A stretch of 64,000 bases of DNA from Meandrina meandrites (Eukaryota > Cnidaria > Anthozoa > Scleractinia > Meandrinidae): contig OY855910.1 of NCBI GenBank assembly GCA_963693305.1, forward strand, positions 20,180,362-20,244,361, read 5' to 3'. The notes below the pieces were generated by a model. That model saw only the letters and a program-made list of their open reading frames with translations, did not search any database and had not been told where the DNA came from. Positions within the stretch are counted from its first letter, which is position 1. The number at the start of each line of letters is the position of its first letter. Below are positions 12,481 through 24,182 of this stretch, piece after piece. Made by a program: the position numbers and the translations under genes.

Positions 12481-12636
12481 ACTTCACCAGAGCCCTGTTA
12501 GCCAGGCATTTTCAGGGTTCCGTGCAGGCCTTCATGGCTACCGTAGCGGCCCGGAGGAACAAATCCTCCACCATACTTCGCCCTGGACGGCAATCCCCTA
12601 CTTTCCTGTTACCAGCTACCACGACGAGGACGAGGG

Positions 12637-13985
12637 GTTGGACTTTGGTAGCCAAACTTCCAAAGAAAGGAGATCTGAAGGAATGTAAGAACTGGAGAGG
12701 CATCATGCTGCTGTCAACAGCCGGAAAAGTACTAAATAGGGTAATTCTGGAGAGGTTGAAAGAAGAGGTAGACAAACGACTGAGGGAAGAACAGGCTGGG
12801 TTCAGGAAAGATAGGTCATGCACAGATCAAATTGCTACCCTGAGGATCATCTTGGAGCAGTCTTTAGAGTGGAACTCTCCTGTTTATACAACCTTTGTGG
12901 ACTATGAGAAGGCATTCGACAGCGTTGATAGGGAAGTGTTGTGGAAGCTGCTACGCCACTATGGCATCCCAGACAAATACATCACTCTTATACAGAAGAC
13001 CTATGAGAAGTGCACCTGTAGAGTCATCCACAATGGAGTTCTTTCAGAACTGTTTGAGATGCTCACTGGAGTGCGCCAGGGTTGCTTGCTGTCGCCCTTC
13101 TTGTTCCTACTTGTCATCGACTGGATAATGCGGAGGACGACAGAAAATCATCAGGATGGCATTCAGTGGACACTCACGACCCGGCTAGAAGACCTTGACT
13201 TCGCCGACGACATCGCCCTTCTCTCACATAACCACAGGAGCATGCAATCCAAGCTAACAAGACTGGCAAAAATCTCAATGCAGACAGGCCTTAGGATCAG
13301 CAAATCCAAGACGAAGGTGATGAGGGTAAACACCAGGAATGTAGACAGAATAGAACTAGCTGAGGATGAAATCGATGAGGTGGAGGACTTTGCATACCTT
13401 GGAAGTAACATCAGCAAGGACGGTGGATCTGATCAGGACATACGAGTGAGGATCGGAAAGGCAAGAACTGCATTTGCCATCTTGACACCGGTTTGGAGAT
13501 CAAAAGTGATTTCCAGAAAGACCAAACTACGGATATTTAATACCAACGTAAAGTCGGTCCTCCTTTACGGCTCTGAAACGTGGAGAGTAACAAAAGCAAA
13601 CTCCACCAAACTGCAGACCTTTATCAACAAATGCCTGAGGTCCATCATGGGCATCCACTGGCCAGAGGTCATAACAAATGAAGAACTATGGACAGCAACT
13701 GAGCAGGAAAGGATCAACATCCAGATAAGAAGGCGAAAGTGGGGTTGGATTGGGCACACCCTCAGGAAACCTAACTGCAATGTCACCAAGCAGGCACTGA
13801 GATGGAACCCACAGGGGAAGAGGAGCAGAGGCCGTCCCAGAAACAGCTGGAGGAGGACGGTAGACAACGAGGCGAAAAATGCTGGCTACACCTGGTGGCA
13901 GTTGGAAAGGTCAGCACAGAACAGATCATGGTGGAGAGCAATTGTTTCCGAGGACCTATGCTCCACCAGGAGCGAAAGGGTATAA
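12637..13985 (+). pseudogene. LINE reverse transcriptase, 5' truncated
   Basis: From about 12,637 an unbroken frame of some 450 codons gives the reverse transcriptase: LPKKGDL and NWRGI, then EEQAGFRKDRS, FVDYEKAFDS, GVRQGCLLSP, and the catalytic box DFADDIALLS near 13,200. The C-terminal end has WGWIGHTLRK, GRPRNSWRRT and a closing W-W-R motif, typical of RTE-like LINEs. The frame extends upstream of 12,637 only because the inverted 5' part happens to lack stops. The endonuclease is not in cis on this strand. Confidence 0.85.
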
Positions 13986-14004
13986 GTCAATGGGCCGAGC
14001 GTGG

Positions 14005-14690
14005 TTCTTGCTCTGCACAGGATTTATTATTTTTTTTTTTATCAGTGACCAGACTCAAACCTTAACTCGGCTAAATCGTGATCGTGACTTCTAATCACGC
14101 AACCTGCGATGTTTATTCGCCAAAAGCTGTTGAAACATTAATGTACAGAAAATGTTACGGATATTGTTTTCTTTATTGTGTATAAAGTATATTTTCTTTT
14201 GGTTTTATCGAAGCATTGGACTCGAAGCTAATGATGAATACACTAAACAAGGTATTACGTCAGCCATGGAATGCGCTGATGTTGCAGGTTTCACTTTCGC
14301 TGCGTGACAAATAACGTTGTGTTTTCTTTGCAAGTTTACAATGTACATCAGCAGAAACGAAGGTCATTAATTTGTTTGCCCTTCTGCCAATATATTTTGA
14401 GGGTTTAGGCAATCGAAGAGAATTTTTTGGCTGTTTCATCGAAGCGAGTTAAGAGATTTGAAGGCAAATGAAATATTTGCTACAGTAAACAATTGAGTGT
14501 GCCCGGATGTGCAGGGGTTACGTCATTAGAAGGGAAAACCCCCAAGCTAAAGATAGCCAGCGATAACGTAAACCTCGGATTGTGTGACTCGCGTGACTGC
14601 TTTACTAATACTTTACTCATAGTACAAAAAAATTAATCTTCACTGTGACTTTTGAGGAAGAAAGTTGCTAATTAGCAATCAAAGGCCCTT
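14005..14690. repeat. About 0.7-kb repeat unit
   Basis: The repeat resumes directly after the LINE's right target duplication with TTCTTGCTCTGCACAGGA and runs through the same ordered landmarks as the other units, ending near TGCTAATTAGCAATC. Together with 10,889-11,978 it shows that the LINE landed at the join between two tandem units. Confidence 0.65.
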
Positions 14691-17305
14691 TGGGCTGTCT
14701 CGTGTCAGTCAAAAAGAGATTAAAATATACTTTACTAAATAGTTATTATAAAAGTAAATGTTTTGCTAGGCCGTACATAGCTTGTATGTTATTTACGCTT
14801 GCAATATTTACAGGGAGTTCATTAAAGACTTTCGCGCCACTAAAAAAAATAGGTGTTCTTAGAAAATTTACCATATCCGTGGATAGGGAAAGCAGAGACG
14901 GGGGAACATTTTGCTGGGATAATATTTAGTCTTCTTTTTCCATACGCGGGAAATAAAAATGGCGAACAGGCGGGAAAACAAAATGACAGAACACATATTA
15001 GTTATGATTTTTACCAAAAAAACGTCCGTCCTCTCTATTTCCGACGCAACTGAACACGAGAGGAATTGAGCGTTACTCGAAGCACTCGTCCCCCACTTCA
15101 CCTCCTTGTGCCGACGTTTTGCGCTGTTTTCCAAACTTTTGTTATTTATTGCCCGTTTTTAACGATCAAAGAACAATATCAGAAAATAGAGTATTTCATA
15201 CATGTTTCTTGTGACGAAAACGCTGAAAATAGAAATGCCGATATGTTTGTAACGAACGTTTTACACTGCACATATAGTCTAATAGACATATACATATAGG
15301 CAAATAGCATTCCCAAGGTAAACTCACCGCAGGAATACGTTACCTAGGCGTTTGCGGTCACACACTTAACACTTTACCAAGGTCAATTTTTCATACTGTT
15401 TTCGGCGCGAAATGCGAAAATGGGTAATTCGAGGGTGCTTGCTTAGCATCATCTCGCTTTTATTATTTATACTCTTTCGACAGTCCTCTACTGCTTTGTT
15501 ATGTCAGTATTTCAGACAGCGAAGAAACAGAAGGCGAAGACTCCGTTTATATAAATCTCTTTGTTGGATTTTTCTAAACCTTGAGATGTAAGTAAGTAAG
15601 TACGTAAGATGAAATCGAAATACATATAAGAAAACGCACTATAGATCTTCCTTGACTAGTGTTGTATTTAAACGCCAAATTTCCAAAAAAATAGCATTTA
15701 CTTACAAATCAGCAAGCCATCAAGTCATGATTCTAAGAAAGACCACGTTTTTGCTGCCTTGAACACGCAAAGTTGACCTCAGGAAATCTAAACCTCACGC
15801 CATCATATTTAATTTCAAATTTCTCTGTTTATTTTATTTGCTTATCTTTGAGGTCTGCCTCACGATTGGTCATTTTATCTTGGGGTACTTGGAAAACCTA
15901 CCTATTTGCCTCGGTAACTTTCATGGGCGATTCTTTTGTTCTTTTTCACACCGCCATAAATTTACCTTGGGGGAACATTTTGCCGAGATAATTTTTAGTC
16001 TTTTTTTTTTTCATAAGCGGGAAATAAAAATGGCGAACAGGCCATGAAAATGACAAAACACCCGGGAAAACAAAATTACAAAGCACGCGGAAAAACAAAA
16101 TGACACAGCACATATTATTTATGATATTTACCAAGAAAACATCCTCTCTATTTGTGAGTTTCCCGAGGAAAAGAGCCCTTTTACCATGTTAAAAGGACGA
16201 TGTGTAACCGCAACTATATAAATTTGATACACTACACTATTAACCTATTCCGTACTTGAAACCCTACACCGCTACACAGATCAAGCAATTTGTTCCAGTC
16301 AAATTTTGTTAATTACATTTTATGCAGTTACGAAAAAACTTTCCGTAAAGATTCTCAAAATCCCGCTCCGGCTCTTTCTTGAAATTCCCGCTTACCGCTC
16401 CTGTTTTCAGCTACCATCCCGGCTGAATATCACCACATCTTCTTATCTGGGTTACTTAGCGTGAGGTCTGTCTTTGACCTTGTTAAAGGGCAACTCTTGG
16501 GAAATTTACTCCGATTTTTTTTATTTTTAAGCGATGACGTCATTTTATGACGTCATCGGTTAATGCTGTAAAGCGGAAAAGCGATGGAATTTATGGAATT
16601 TTTGGTGTGAGAATTACTCCCTGAATTGAACCGAAGAGTAATGGGAACTAGGTGCATTGTTTGTATTCTTTTTGAGATCCGCCATCTTGTTTTTTGGCAA
16701 AGGAAGATATTTTTTTGCAGCTTGTATCATCACCGATCGGCAAACCTTATTTCATTTGTAGCTGTTAAATTGAGATTTCGAGTTTGGAGTGAGTGTTGCA
16801 CTTTATCAGTTATCGAATAAATTTGGCATAAAGTTAAGAAGTGATGTCTGTCGTGACTGCAGACGAAGCAACCGATTATTAGCAGTTTTGAAACATCTGT
16901 TGAAAAGGTGAGCCATCGTAAACCTTTTTTTAAGCGATTACGATGACGTGATCGATTAATCTCGCCATGCGAGTGGACAGGATCTGTTGTTGTCTGTTGT
17001 CTGTTGCCTGTTGTGATTAACCGATCTGTAGAACCGAATACTGGGAAAAGAAATCAAGTCAACTCAACAAGAAATCGTCGCATAGAACTCAAAGCAAAAT
17101 ACTCCTGGGCCGTTAGAAAGGACTAATATAAAGCATAAACGAAAGAAACAAATTATATTTGATGCGTTCTATAAGATTTAGTAAACAGAAATCTCTCCAT
17201 TCTTTAAAACAAAAGGTGTAAACAATTTTAGACAGCGTTTGACCTTGCATCGTATATCGTATATCGTATGTCACGCCAAGATAACGCAATTTTTGTTGAA
17301 CAATC
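14691..17305. other. Intergenic with a diverged direct repeat
   Basis: No gene supported. About 14,900-15,040 and 15,970-16,150 share GGGGGAACATTTTGC, GGGAAATAAAAATGGCGAAC and ACATATTA-type text in the same order and orientation, the second copy with extra internal repeats of GGGAAAACAAAAT. A GTAAGTAAGTAAGTACGTAAG run lies near 15,590. Confidence 0.45.
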
Positions 17306-17309
17306 ATTC

Positions 17310-17560
17310 AGCACAGAAGTTGCCAGTTACTTTTATTTACCCTAATTTTTTGACAAATGTCCTGAAAATTATCAAAGACCCCTTGTGAAACGTCATCGCT
17401 TCTGCATGCATCGCGTGCCGTTTATTTCTATAAGTTGTTTATAGCAACAGGAATCTTTAGAAGGTAAAATTTTAAAGATATCGGCCAAAATGTATTTACT
17501 ACGAATTTTCTTTTATGCCAATTTGGCGGCCATTTGGAAAACGTTCGGATTTTGCAAACG
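17310..17560. repeat. Dispersed repeat, copy shared with 62,466
   Basis: CACAGAAGTTGCCAG, TTTTGACAAATGTCC, AGACCCCTTGTGAAACGTCA and TCGCTTCTGCATGCAT appear in the same order at 62,466-62,710. Similarity is strong over about 120 bases, then weak. No coding content. Confidence 0.6.
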
Positions 17561-18725
17561 TCACGTGATGCTACGTCACAGGTGTGGAAGGCAGATTTGC
17601 TTTTGCATGCTTCTGATAAGAGGAAAACACGCCAAGCGTCTCTTCATAAATGAGAATGACAAGGAGAGAAAGACCCTATGCTGTTCAATGATGTCCAAGA
17701 TAAAAAAGGTAGTGCTTCAGTGCTTAAATATGAAAGGAAATAAACTTAAAAAGAGTAAATCATGTGTCGTGAAACGAAACAAATCCGTCAGATTGATCGG
17801 CCTTCTAAGGTCAGCAAATGTACATAGCTTTATAATACGATGCATCCTCTCTTGCACCATATGCCTTTTGTCTGGAGTAGATAGTAAATTGAAAAGGGTC
17901 TGCGAGTGCTGACTCCCATAATTTGTCAGAAATCTCTTCATTTATGAGCAGGAACACTGAGCCTCTACATGTCCTATATGTAAGCGAAATCCACGCGTTC
18001 GGAAACAGACCGATATATTTTGATTCTGTTGCTGAGAAATTTGTAGCCACCCTCAGATTTCTCCTGCTGTTAATTGGCAAAATAGAAAGCAATTCCCACC
18101 AGCAAATGTAGTGTTTCTTTGAAGTATATGCCTTCGAAAGCCGCGCGTCATTTGCGTGCAGGTCAGTACAGCGCGATAAGAAGCCACTACCCCGCGCGCT
18201 AGCAGAGGCACTCTCGCGGGATATAAAATTATACGAAGAAATGGGGAATCAAATATAAAACAATATCCGGATAACTAAGAGAAGAAGTGTTGCGTGAAGT
18301 ACTTATTCTGTGATTCCTTTTGAGCCAGAAACAATTGTTTTAAATTAGGCAACCTGGGGTGTAGCATAAAACCCGGGTATGAAAGCGTGTCACGCTCTTT
18401 CCCTTCACCCTCCCTAGCCTGACCACGAAACAGTTTCGTGTGCATGTCAGTTGACGAGATAACTAAAGGAAAACATGCCAAATGTTGTAAGACACGAAGA
18501 GCGCAACGACCATTTCAAATGCAAACCATGAATTAAAACGCAAGTAAACGCGAAAGTAATATTAATAAGGAGCCAAACACAGAATAATTTTCGATTTTCG
18601 TGGGGGTTCTTTTCGCAAAAAGATAAGGAATTGCAAAATAAAAACATGACAACTTAATTGTACCGATAAATATAAAATCACGCAGGGTCGTGTAATAGTC
18701 CCGGTGGGCCTCGAGGTATTCTGTA
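17560..18725. other. Intergenic, no gene recognised
   Basis: Open frames are present on both strands but none shows a recognisable domain or a consistent coding character. A GC-rich patch with GCGCGC-type words lies near 18,140-18,220. Confidence 0.35.
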
Positions 18726-19606
18726 AGCAGAGGTATTCAGAATGGGAGAGGACAAAACATGGACCCCTGGTCCATGGACCCCCTCTTTGGACCAGGTCCA
18801 TGGACCCCCTATTTTTTTCTTTATTTTTTTATTTTTCATTTCTTGTTTTCTTGTTTTTTTTTTTTACTATTTTTCTATTTTTTTTATAAAAAAAATAAAT
18901 CACACAAAGCCAAATCACAATGACTGGGTCCATGGACACCCTATTTTTCCATCTTTCAAAATAAGTTGTAAAGAAATACTACTTTGTTGTTTTTTGCTGG
19001 CGACGCGAGGCGGGTGGCTGCAACAGTGGGACAAAATGTCTTTGTTTTGCGGGACAAAATGTTTTTGTTGATGATTGGTATGATAAAGGTGACAGGCCTT
19101 CACGACTCCTACGTTCGTGAAATTTGTACATTGGCCGTATTGTGTTCGGTCTTTTGGAGGCACTTTTAGTTGACTAGAGCCGTAAGACTGTGGTCAAGCA
19201 AATGTCTAGAGGTTTATATATAGGTCTGCACAGTTTCCTGTTTGTAAAGTTTGCCACCTCAAGCCCCATAATTTGCCACACATTTCGCTATAAATGCGGT
19301 TTTTTGGATCCTTCCTATTTGCAAGATATGCCTTAAGTTCTCAAAGTGTTCGCTCCGGAAGGACAAGGTCTGAAATATTCCGTGAAAATGTTAATTGCTT
19401 GCATTTATATTTGCAATGCCGGGCCCAGCTTTTTCATTAATACTGTTGCAAGATGTATTGATCTTATCACAGATGACATACTTGTCTTTGTCCGGCCTAG
19501 CCAGAGACTGTTGTAGCTTTATTTTTGAAAAAAAAACTACAAGTTGATTAATTATTATCATTAATTATATTAAAAATAAGAAATCACTGTGATTTGGCTT
19601 TGTGTT

Positions 19607-19715
19607 AGTCTCCTTCGCAGCCGTTGTTTGGGCTCGTCACGCAACGCTCCCTCCCCCAAGTGGTGGAGGAGGGAGCGTTGCGTGATGAGCCCACACAACG
19701 GCTGCGAAGGAGACT
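19607..19715. repeat. Long GC-rich hairpin
   Basis: AGTCTCCTTCGCAGCCGTTG and, further in, GCAACGCTCCCTCC are mirrored on the right arm as GGAGGGAGCGTTGC and CGGCTGCGAAGGAGACT. The arms are about 48 bases with few mismatches around a small loop (CCCAAGTGGT). It looks like a fold-back MITE. Confidence 0.7.
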
Positions 19716-19729
19716 AGAGGCCCTGTCAG

Positions 19730-19950
19730 GGGTTTTGGGGATAAGGGATAACAGGAAAAATAATTATGGGGATAAAGGATAACGGGAAAAATATTTAAGG
19801 GATAAGGGATGAGAAGATTAGTTTAAGGGATAATTGAAAACTCTACCCGAGATATTTTTGGGATAACGCTGTTGATACTTTCAGGGATAAGGGATAACTG
19901 TGCTCCGAATTAAAGGGATAAGGGATAACCGGACCCCCCTAACAGGGCCT
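19730..19950. repeat. GGGATAAGGGATAA-rich tract
   Basis: The word GGGATAAGGGATAAC and close variants recur about eight times over 200 bases with irregular spacing. No gene. Confidence 0.5.
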
Positions 19951-20339
19951 CAGACTAGCTTTGTGTGTTTTACTTTTATTTTTTATTATTTTTTCTATTT
20001 TTTTTTCGTTAAAAAGAATGAAAATAGAAAAAATAGGAAACAAAAAATGAAAAAATGAGGGGTCCGTGTGATTTGGCTTTGTGTGCTTTAATTTTATTTC
20101 TTTTTTCTTCTAATTTTCTTTTTTTTTCGTTAAAAAAAAATAAAAAAGACAAATAGAAGAAAACAGAAAACAGGAAATGAAACAGAAAAATAATAAAACA
20201 AAAATGGGGGTCCATGGACCCGGTCCATGGAGAGGGTCCATGGACCCGGTCCATGGAGGGGGTCCATGGACCCGGTCCAAAGAGGGGGTCCATGGACCAG
20301 GGGTCCATGTTTTGTCCTCTCCCATTCAGAATACCTCCC

Positions 20340-20954
20340 GGTGGCAGTAATCAGTTTACAAAATCATTCTCAGTACAGTTTTATGGATACAAGCATGAAC
20401 AACCTTGAACAAAGTTTCCTCGAGGCAAGTTGTTTCAACTACAGAAAGCGCAAACTCCCTTCTCCCAACAAAAGAAGTGAAGAGACCCAGCAGAGTTTTG
20501 TCCACATTTAACTGCAAGCCTGTGTATGTTCTAGATAAAATCTGCTGCAGAATTTCGGATAGTCTAGTTTCGGTAGCTGGCATTTCGCCGGCAGAATTCT
20601 TCGTTTTCGAGCAGAATTTAGAAAAATCGGTAACACAAAAGAGACAAAGAATTTAACTTGCGTTTCTGTACTTGCAAGCTTTCAAACGCACAAGATAGAT
20701 AGTGTACATTAGGCTGAAGCTCAAAAGGTCAAAACCTATTGTGATAAACATGAGCAAAAATATTTGAAGACCGAATATAAACAACAAAACGCAGCAAACA
20801 GTTTGGTTGTATAAAAGCATGTTTAATTAAGCTTCTCGCGCACATGCAAATAATAACAAGGCTTTTCAGGTTTGACTTAGCTCACAAACAACTGGCCGAG
20901 GTAATAGAGAAAGAAACTGTACATTTAGGACTTCAATTCATGATCACTCACCAT
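20340..20954. other. Intergenic, no gene recognised
   Basis: Some frames are open for 80 to 95 codons here, but they have no recognisable motif and overlap one another on both strands. Confidence 0.35.
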
Positions 20955-21159
20955 TCGTCGCCGTCGGCGGAGAGGAGGTCGATATTTTACTCCCTTTCTC
21001 TGTCTCGCTGTTTTTCCCTGGAGGCTCAAAACGCCAGGGTTGAAATACCATAGAAGGTTCTTAATTATCCCCTGACATATCCCCTCCTATAGCTCTCTAA
21101 AAATCATTGGAGTCGCTAGCAGAAGTTGAGCTCTCACTGCAAGAATTTGAGTCAGCCAT
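20955..21159 (-). pseudogene. Possible degenerate first exon, Ser-rich start
   Basis: On the minus strand an ATG at 21,159 opens MADSNSCSESSTSASDSNDF and then stops. After two further stops the text FQPWRFEPPGK is readable, ending near a GGTGAGT splice-donor-like site. The mix of an acidic/serine-rich start and a PWRFEP motif resembles the N-terminus of P2X7-like zinc-binding proteins that are common near transposons in cnidarians. This is a weak call. Confidence 0.25.
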
Positions 21160-21540
21160 GTTCGTGACTTGTTGTGGTTCCACACCTGTGACGTTCACAT
21201 CTCGTGATCATAATCGAAGCATCCATGGCGAAATGTCACGTAAAATACGAAGTTTTACGTTAAAATTAACCGGTAAAAAAGCTTCTGAATTCAATTTTTT
21301 TGCTTCCTGTGTAATTTTGGAAACATCAAGAAGCTATTACTGAAATATAGTTTTCTAGCCAAGAGTTGCCCTTTAACTTTTGAGATGTTTGTAAGATAAG
21401 TCAAGCAAGGCTTTTTTTAGCCCCCTAACGCAGCTGACTTAAAATGATTTTATCTCGGCGTACTGATAAACATTTCTCAATGATCACCAATTCTATACTG
21501 GCAAGAAGCATGCCATCGCCTCAGTCTTCAGTTGCAAGTG

Positions 21541-21681
21541 ATGTCGAAGTGTGAAAAGAGTATGGAACAGGACAACGCAAGATTTGAACGATCAGCTGAA
21601 ATGTTCCGTGACGCCCAGAGCAGGCAAATGGAACAAACAAACGCCATAGTTGACATTTTTAAAGATTTAGCATCAAAATAA
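21541..21681 (+). pseudogene. Possible Myb-like/trihelix C-terminal fragment
   Basis: A 46-codon frame from an ATG reads as a charged helix rich in E, R, Q and M and ends at TAA. Harbinger transposons usually carry a Myb-like DNA-binding gene whose last exon is a coiled-coil of this kind, and a Harbinger transposase remnant lies next to it on the opposite strand. The DNA-binding part is not visible. Confidence 0.35.
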
Positions 21682-21714
21682 TTGTCTTTATCTAATCGTT
21701 TATCTTCTGTTATT

Positions 21715-22060
21715 GAAACGATACATACAATTGTTAGGCAAAACTCACGTAGCAATCATAGTCTTTTTTAGGATGCTCGTTTTTTGTCCAACCTTTTTCA
21801 ACGCAATTCTCCAGTGAACTTTCAACATGCCAAATGCTTGTTCCACTACAGACCGTAGCGCACCGAACTTTAGGTTTTAAACTTTCTCTGCTCCTTAGTC
21901 AGGCGTCCTCTGTCCGAGTAGGGTTTCACTAGCCAGTTCGTTTGTGAATAGGCACTGTCGCCAGCTAAAAGGGGCCTTATTTCTGTTCCATTTATATTGC
22001 CTGTTGGACCACTAAGAATTTGCGTTCGCTGCAAGTTCATAAATCAAACACTCTCTCCTA
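21715..22060 (-). pseudogene. PIF/Harbinger transposase C-terminal fragment
   Basis: The minus strand reads LLAGDSAYSQTNWLVKPYS, then LTKEQRKF, then after a frame change RSVVEQAFGMLKVHWRIAL, followed by KKTMIAT. These match the second catalytic aspartate region (A-D-S/G-Y) and the R-x-x-V-E-x-A-F-G-x-L-K-x-R-W signature with the catalytic glutamate of HARBI1-type DDE transposases. Frame breaks and a stop show that it is decayed. An AG acceptor-like site near 22,030 suggests an intron upstream. Confidence 0.7.
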
Positions 22061-22469
22061 ATTGTCTCAACCATTCCATTTAAAAAATGTACAAAAATTT
22101 CACCTAATAAAACTGCTCAAATTTAACACATCTCTTTCACTGCTTTACATTCTACGCCGCGATTTTCCCTTAAATTAAAGTTCAATTCTGTTCAACTAAA
22201 AAGCCATTTATAATAAACACTCCCAACCGACAAACGATTACAGTGAACCAGCAGAAAAGCAAAGAACTTTCAATGCAGCAATATTTTTGAACTCCTACTT
22301 ATAAACAAAAATTATTTGTTCTTTCACAACACGCACAACATCCGGCGGCCTCACAAAGCAAATCTTGACATGGCGGGAAAAATATTGACATGGCGGGAAA
22401 ATTCCGCGGCCTCACAAAGCAAACGCGCGTGGAATGCACCTTGGAATGCACCTTCTCCCCCTCGCATAT

Positions 22470-22506
22470 TCTCGTGTCGTCATGACAACGTCATGACGAC
22501 ACGAGA
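22470..22506. repeat. Perfect 17-bp-arm hairpin
   Basis: TCTCGTGTCGTCATGAC and its exact inverse are separated by AAC. It sits at the start of the 0.7-kb repeat array. Confidence 0.7.
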
Positions 22507-24178
22507 CAAAATGGAGTTAATTTTTGAAACAAGGTTATCGAGGCATTGGATTCAAAGGGAATATTGAATACACTAAAAAAGGTATTACGTCAGCCATGGA
22601 ATGCGCAGTTTTCACTTTCGCTACATGACAAATAAGATTGTGTTTTTCTATGCAAGTTTATACCGGCAGAAGTGATGGTCATTAATTTAATTTATTTTCA
22701 CTTCTGCGAGTATTTCTTTTGGGTTTAGGCAATTGAAGTGAATTCTTTGGCTGTTTCATCAAAGCGAGTTCAGACATTTGAAGGGAAATGAAATATTTGC
22801 TAAAGTAAATAATTGAGCATGCCCGAACGTGCAGGGGTTATGTCATTAGCAGGGAAAAAAACCAATAACGTAAACCACGGATTGTGTGACTCGCATGACT
22901 TCTTTGATAGTCCTTTACTCATAGAGCAAACTGATTAAATTTAACCATGACTTTTGAGAAAGAAAGCTGTTAATTAGCAAAAAATATAAGCGCGGTTTTA
23001 AGTTGCTGGGAACTTCTTGTTAATTTTATTATTATTAACCACGCGGCCATGGGCCGAGCGCGGTTCTTGCTCTTCACAGGATTTATTATTATTATTTTTT
23101 TTTATGTCGGTGACCAGACGCAAACCTCCACTCGGCCAAATCGTGATCGGGACTGAATCACGCAACCTGTGATGTTTATTCGCCAAAAGCTGTTGAAACA
23201 TTAATGTATGGAAAATGTTATGGATATTGTTTTCTTTATTGCGTATGAAATACTTTTCGTTTGATCTTATCGAAGGGTCGGATTCAAAGGGAATATTGAA
23301 TACACTAAAAAAAGGTATTACGTCAGCCATGGAATGCGCTGATGTTGCAGCTTTCACTTTCATTACGTGTCACATAAGATCGTGTTTATTTTGCAAGGCT
23401 ATTTCGCCAGAAGCAATGTTCATTAATTTATTTGCAATTTTGCGAGTATTTCTTGTGGGTTTAGGATATTGAAGAAAATTCTTTGGCTGCCTTAATCGAA
23501 GCGACTTCAGAGATTTAAAGGAAAATTAAATATCTGCTGAGGTAAACAATTGAGCGTGCCCATACTTGAAATGGTTACGTCACTGGTAGGGAAAAAACCA
23601 CCTAGCTAAAGATAGCTGAAGATAACGTAAACCACGTATTGTGTGACTCGCGTGCCTACTTTACTGGTCCTTGACTCATAGTACAAAAAAATTAATCTTA
23701 ACGGTGACTTTTACGGAAGAAAGTTGTCAATGAGCAAAAATGGAGTTCACTTTTAAAAGCGTGGTTATCGAAGCGTTGGATTGAAAGGGAATATTGAATA
23801 CACTGAAAAAGGTATTACGTCAACCATGGAATGCGCTGATGTTGCAGCTTTCACTTTCGCTACGTGACAAATAAGATTGGGTTTCCTTTCCAAGTTAATT
23901 TCGCCAGAAACGATTGTCATTAATTTATTTGCAAATTTGTGAGTTTAGGCAATTAAAGTGAATTCTTTGGCTGTTTCATCCAAGCGAGTTCAGAGATTTG
24001 GAAGGAAATGAAATATTTTCTAAAGTAAACAATTGAGCGTGCCCGAACGTGTAGGGGTTACATCATTAGAAGGGAAAAATCCCCAAGCTTAAGACAGCCG
24101 GGGATAACGTAAACCTTGGATTGTGTGACTCGCGTGACTACTTTGCTAGTCCTTTACTCATAGCGCGAACAGATTAAC
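22505..24178. repeat. Array of the 0.7-kb repeat, first part
   Basis: Three tandem, partly deleted units with the landmark TATTACGTCA-CCATGGAATGCGC at about 22,584, 23,316 and 23,811. Spacings of about 730 and 495 bases show unit-length variation. The join at 23,040 carries CACGCGGCCATGGGCCGAGC and GGATTTATTATT. No coding capacity. Unit text is the same family as 11,347 and 14,005. Confidence 0.65.
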
Positions 24179-24182
24179 TTAA

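Larger units (their letters stand above)
11994..13989 (+). mobile_element. RTE-like LINE insertion with inverted 5' part
   Basis: A 15-bp duplication, ATGGGCCGAGCGTGG, borders the insertion exactly (11,979-11,993 and 13,990-14,004). Inside, the reverse transcriptase reads on the plus strand but the endonuclease part reads on the minus strand, the two meeting head to head near 12,640. The piece between the endonuclease and the start of the reverse transcriptase is missing. This geometry is what twin priming produces during LINE insertion. The target is a unit of the 0.7-kb repeat. Confidence 0.8.
18726..20338. repeat. Composite inverted element with palindromic minisatellite
   Basis: The two outer ends are inverted copies: GGTATTCAGAATGGGAGAGG near 18,733 and its reverse near 20,320. 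Inside each end lies a minisatellite made of GGTCCATGGACC, itself a perfect palindrome, repeated with CC/GG spacers (18,759-18,806 and 20,209-20,309). Internal AATCACACAAAGCC blocks are repeated in both orientations and T-rich runs follow them. The frames reading MDPWSMDP or GPWTP are translations of the minisatellite, not genes. Confidence 0.6.

Noticed and set aside
17490..17912. 140-codon frame on the plus strand
   Set aside because: No recognisable domain, irregular composition and overlap with open frames on the other strand.
18704..18889. Open frames rich in GPWTP/MDP
   Set aside because: They translate the GGTCCATGGACC minisatellite and T-rich runs; both strands are open for the same reason.
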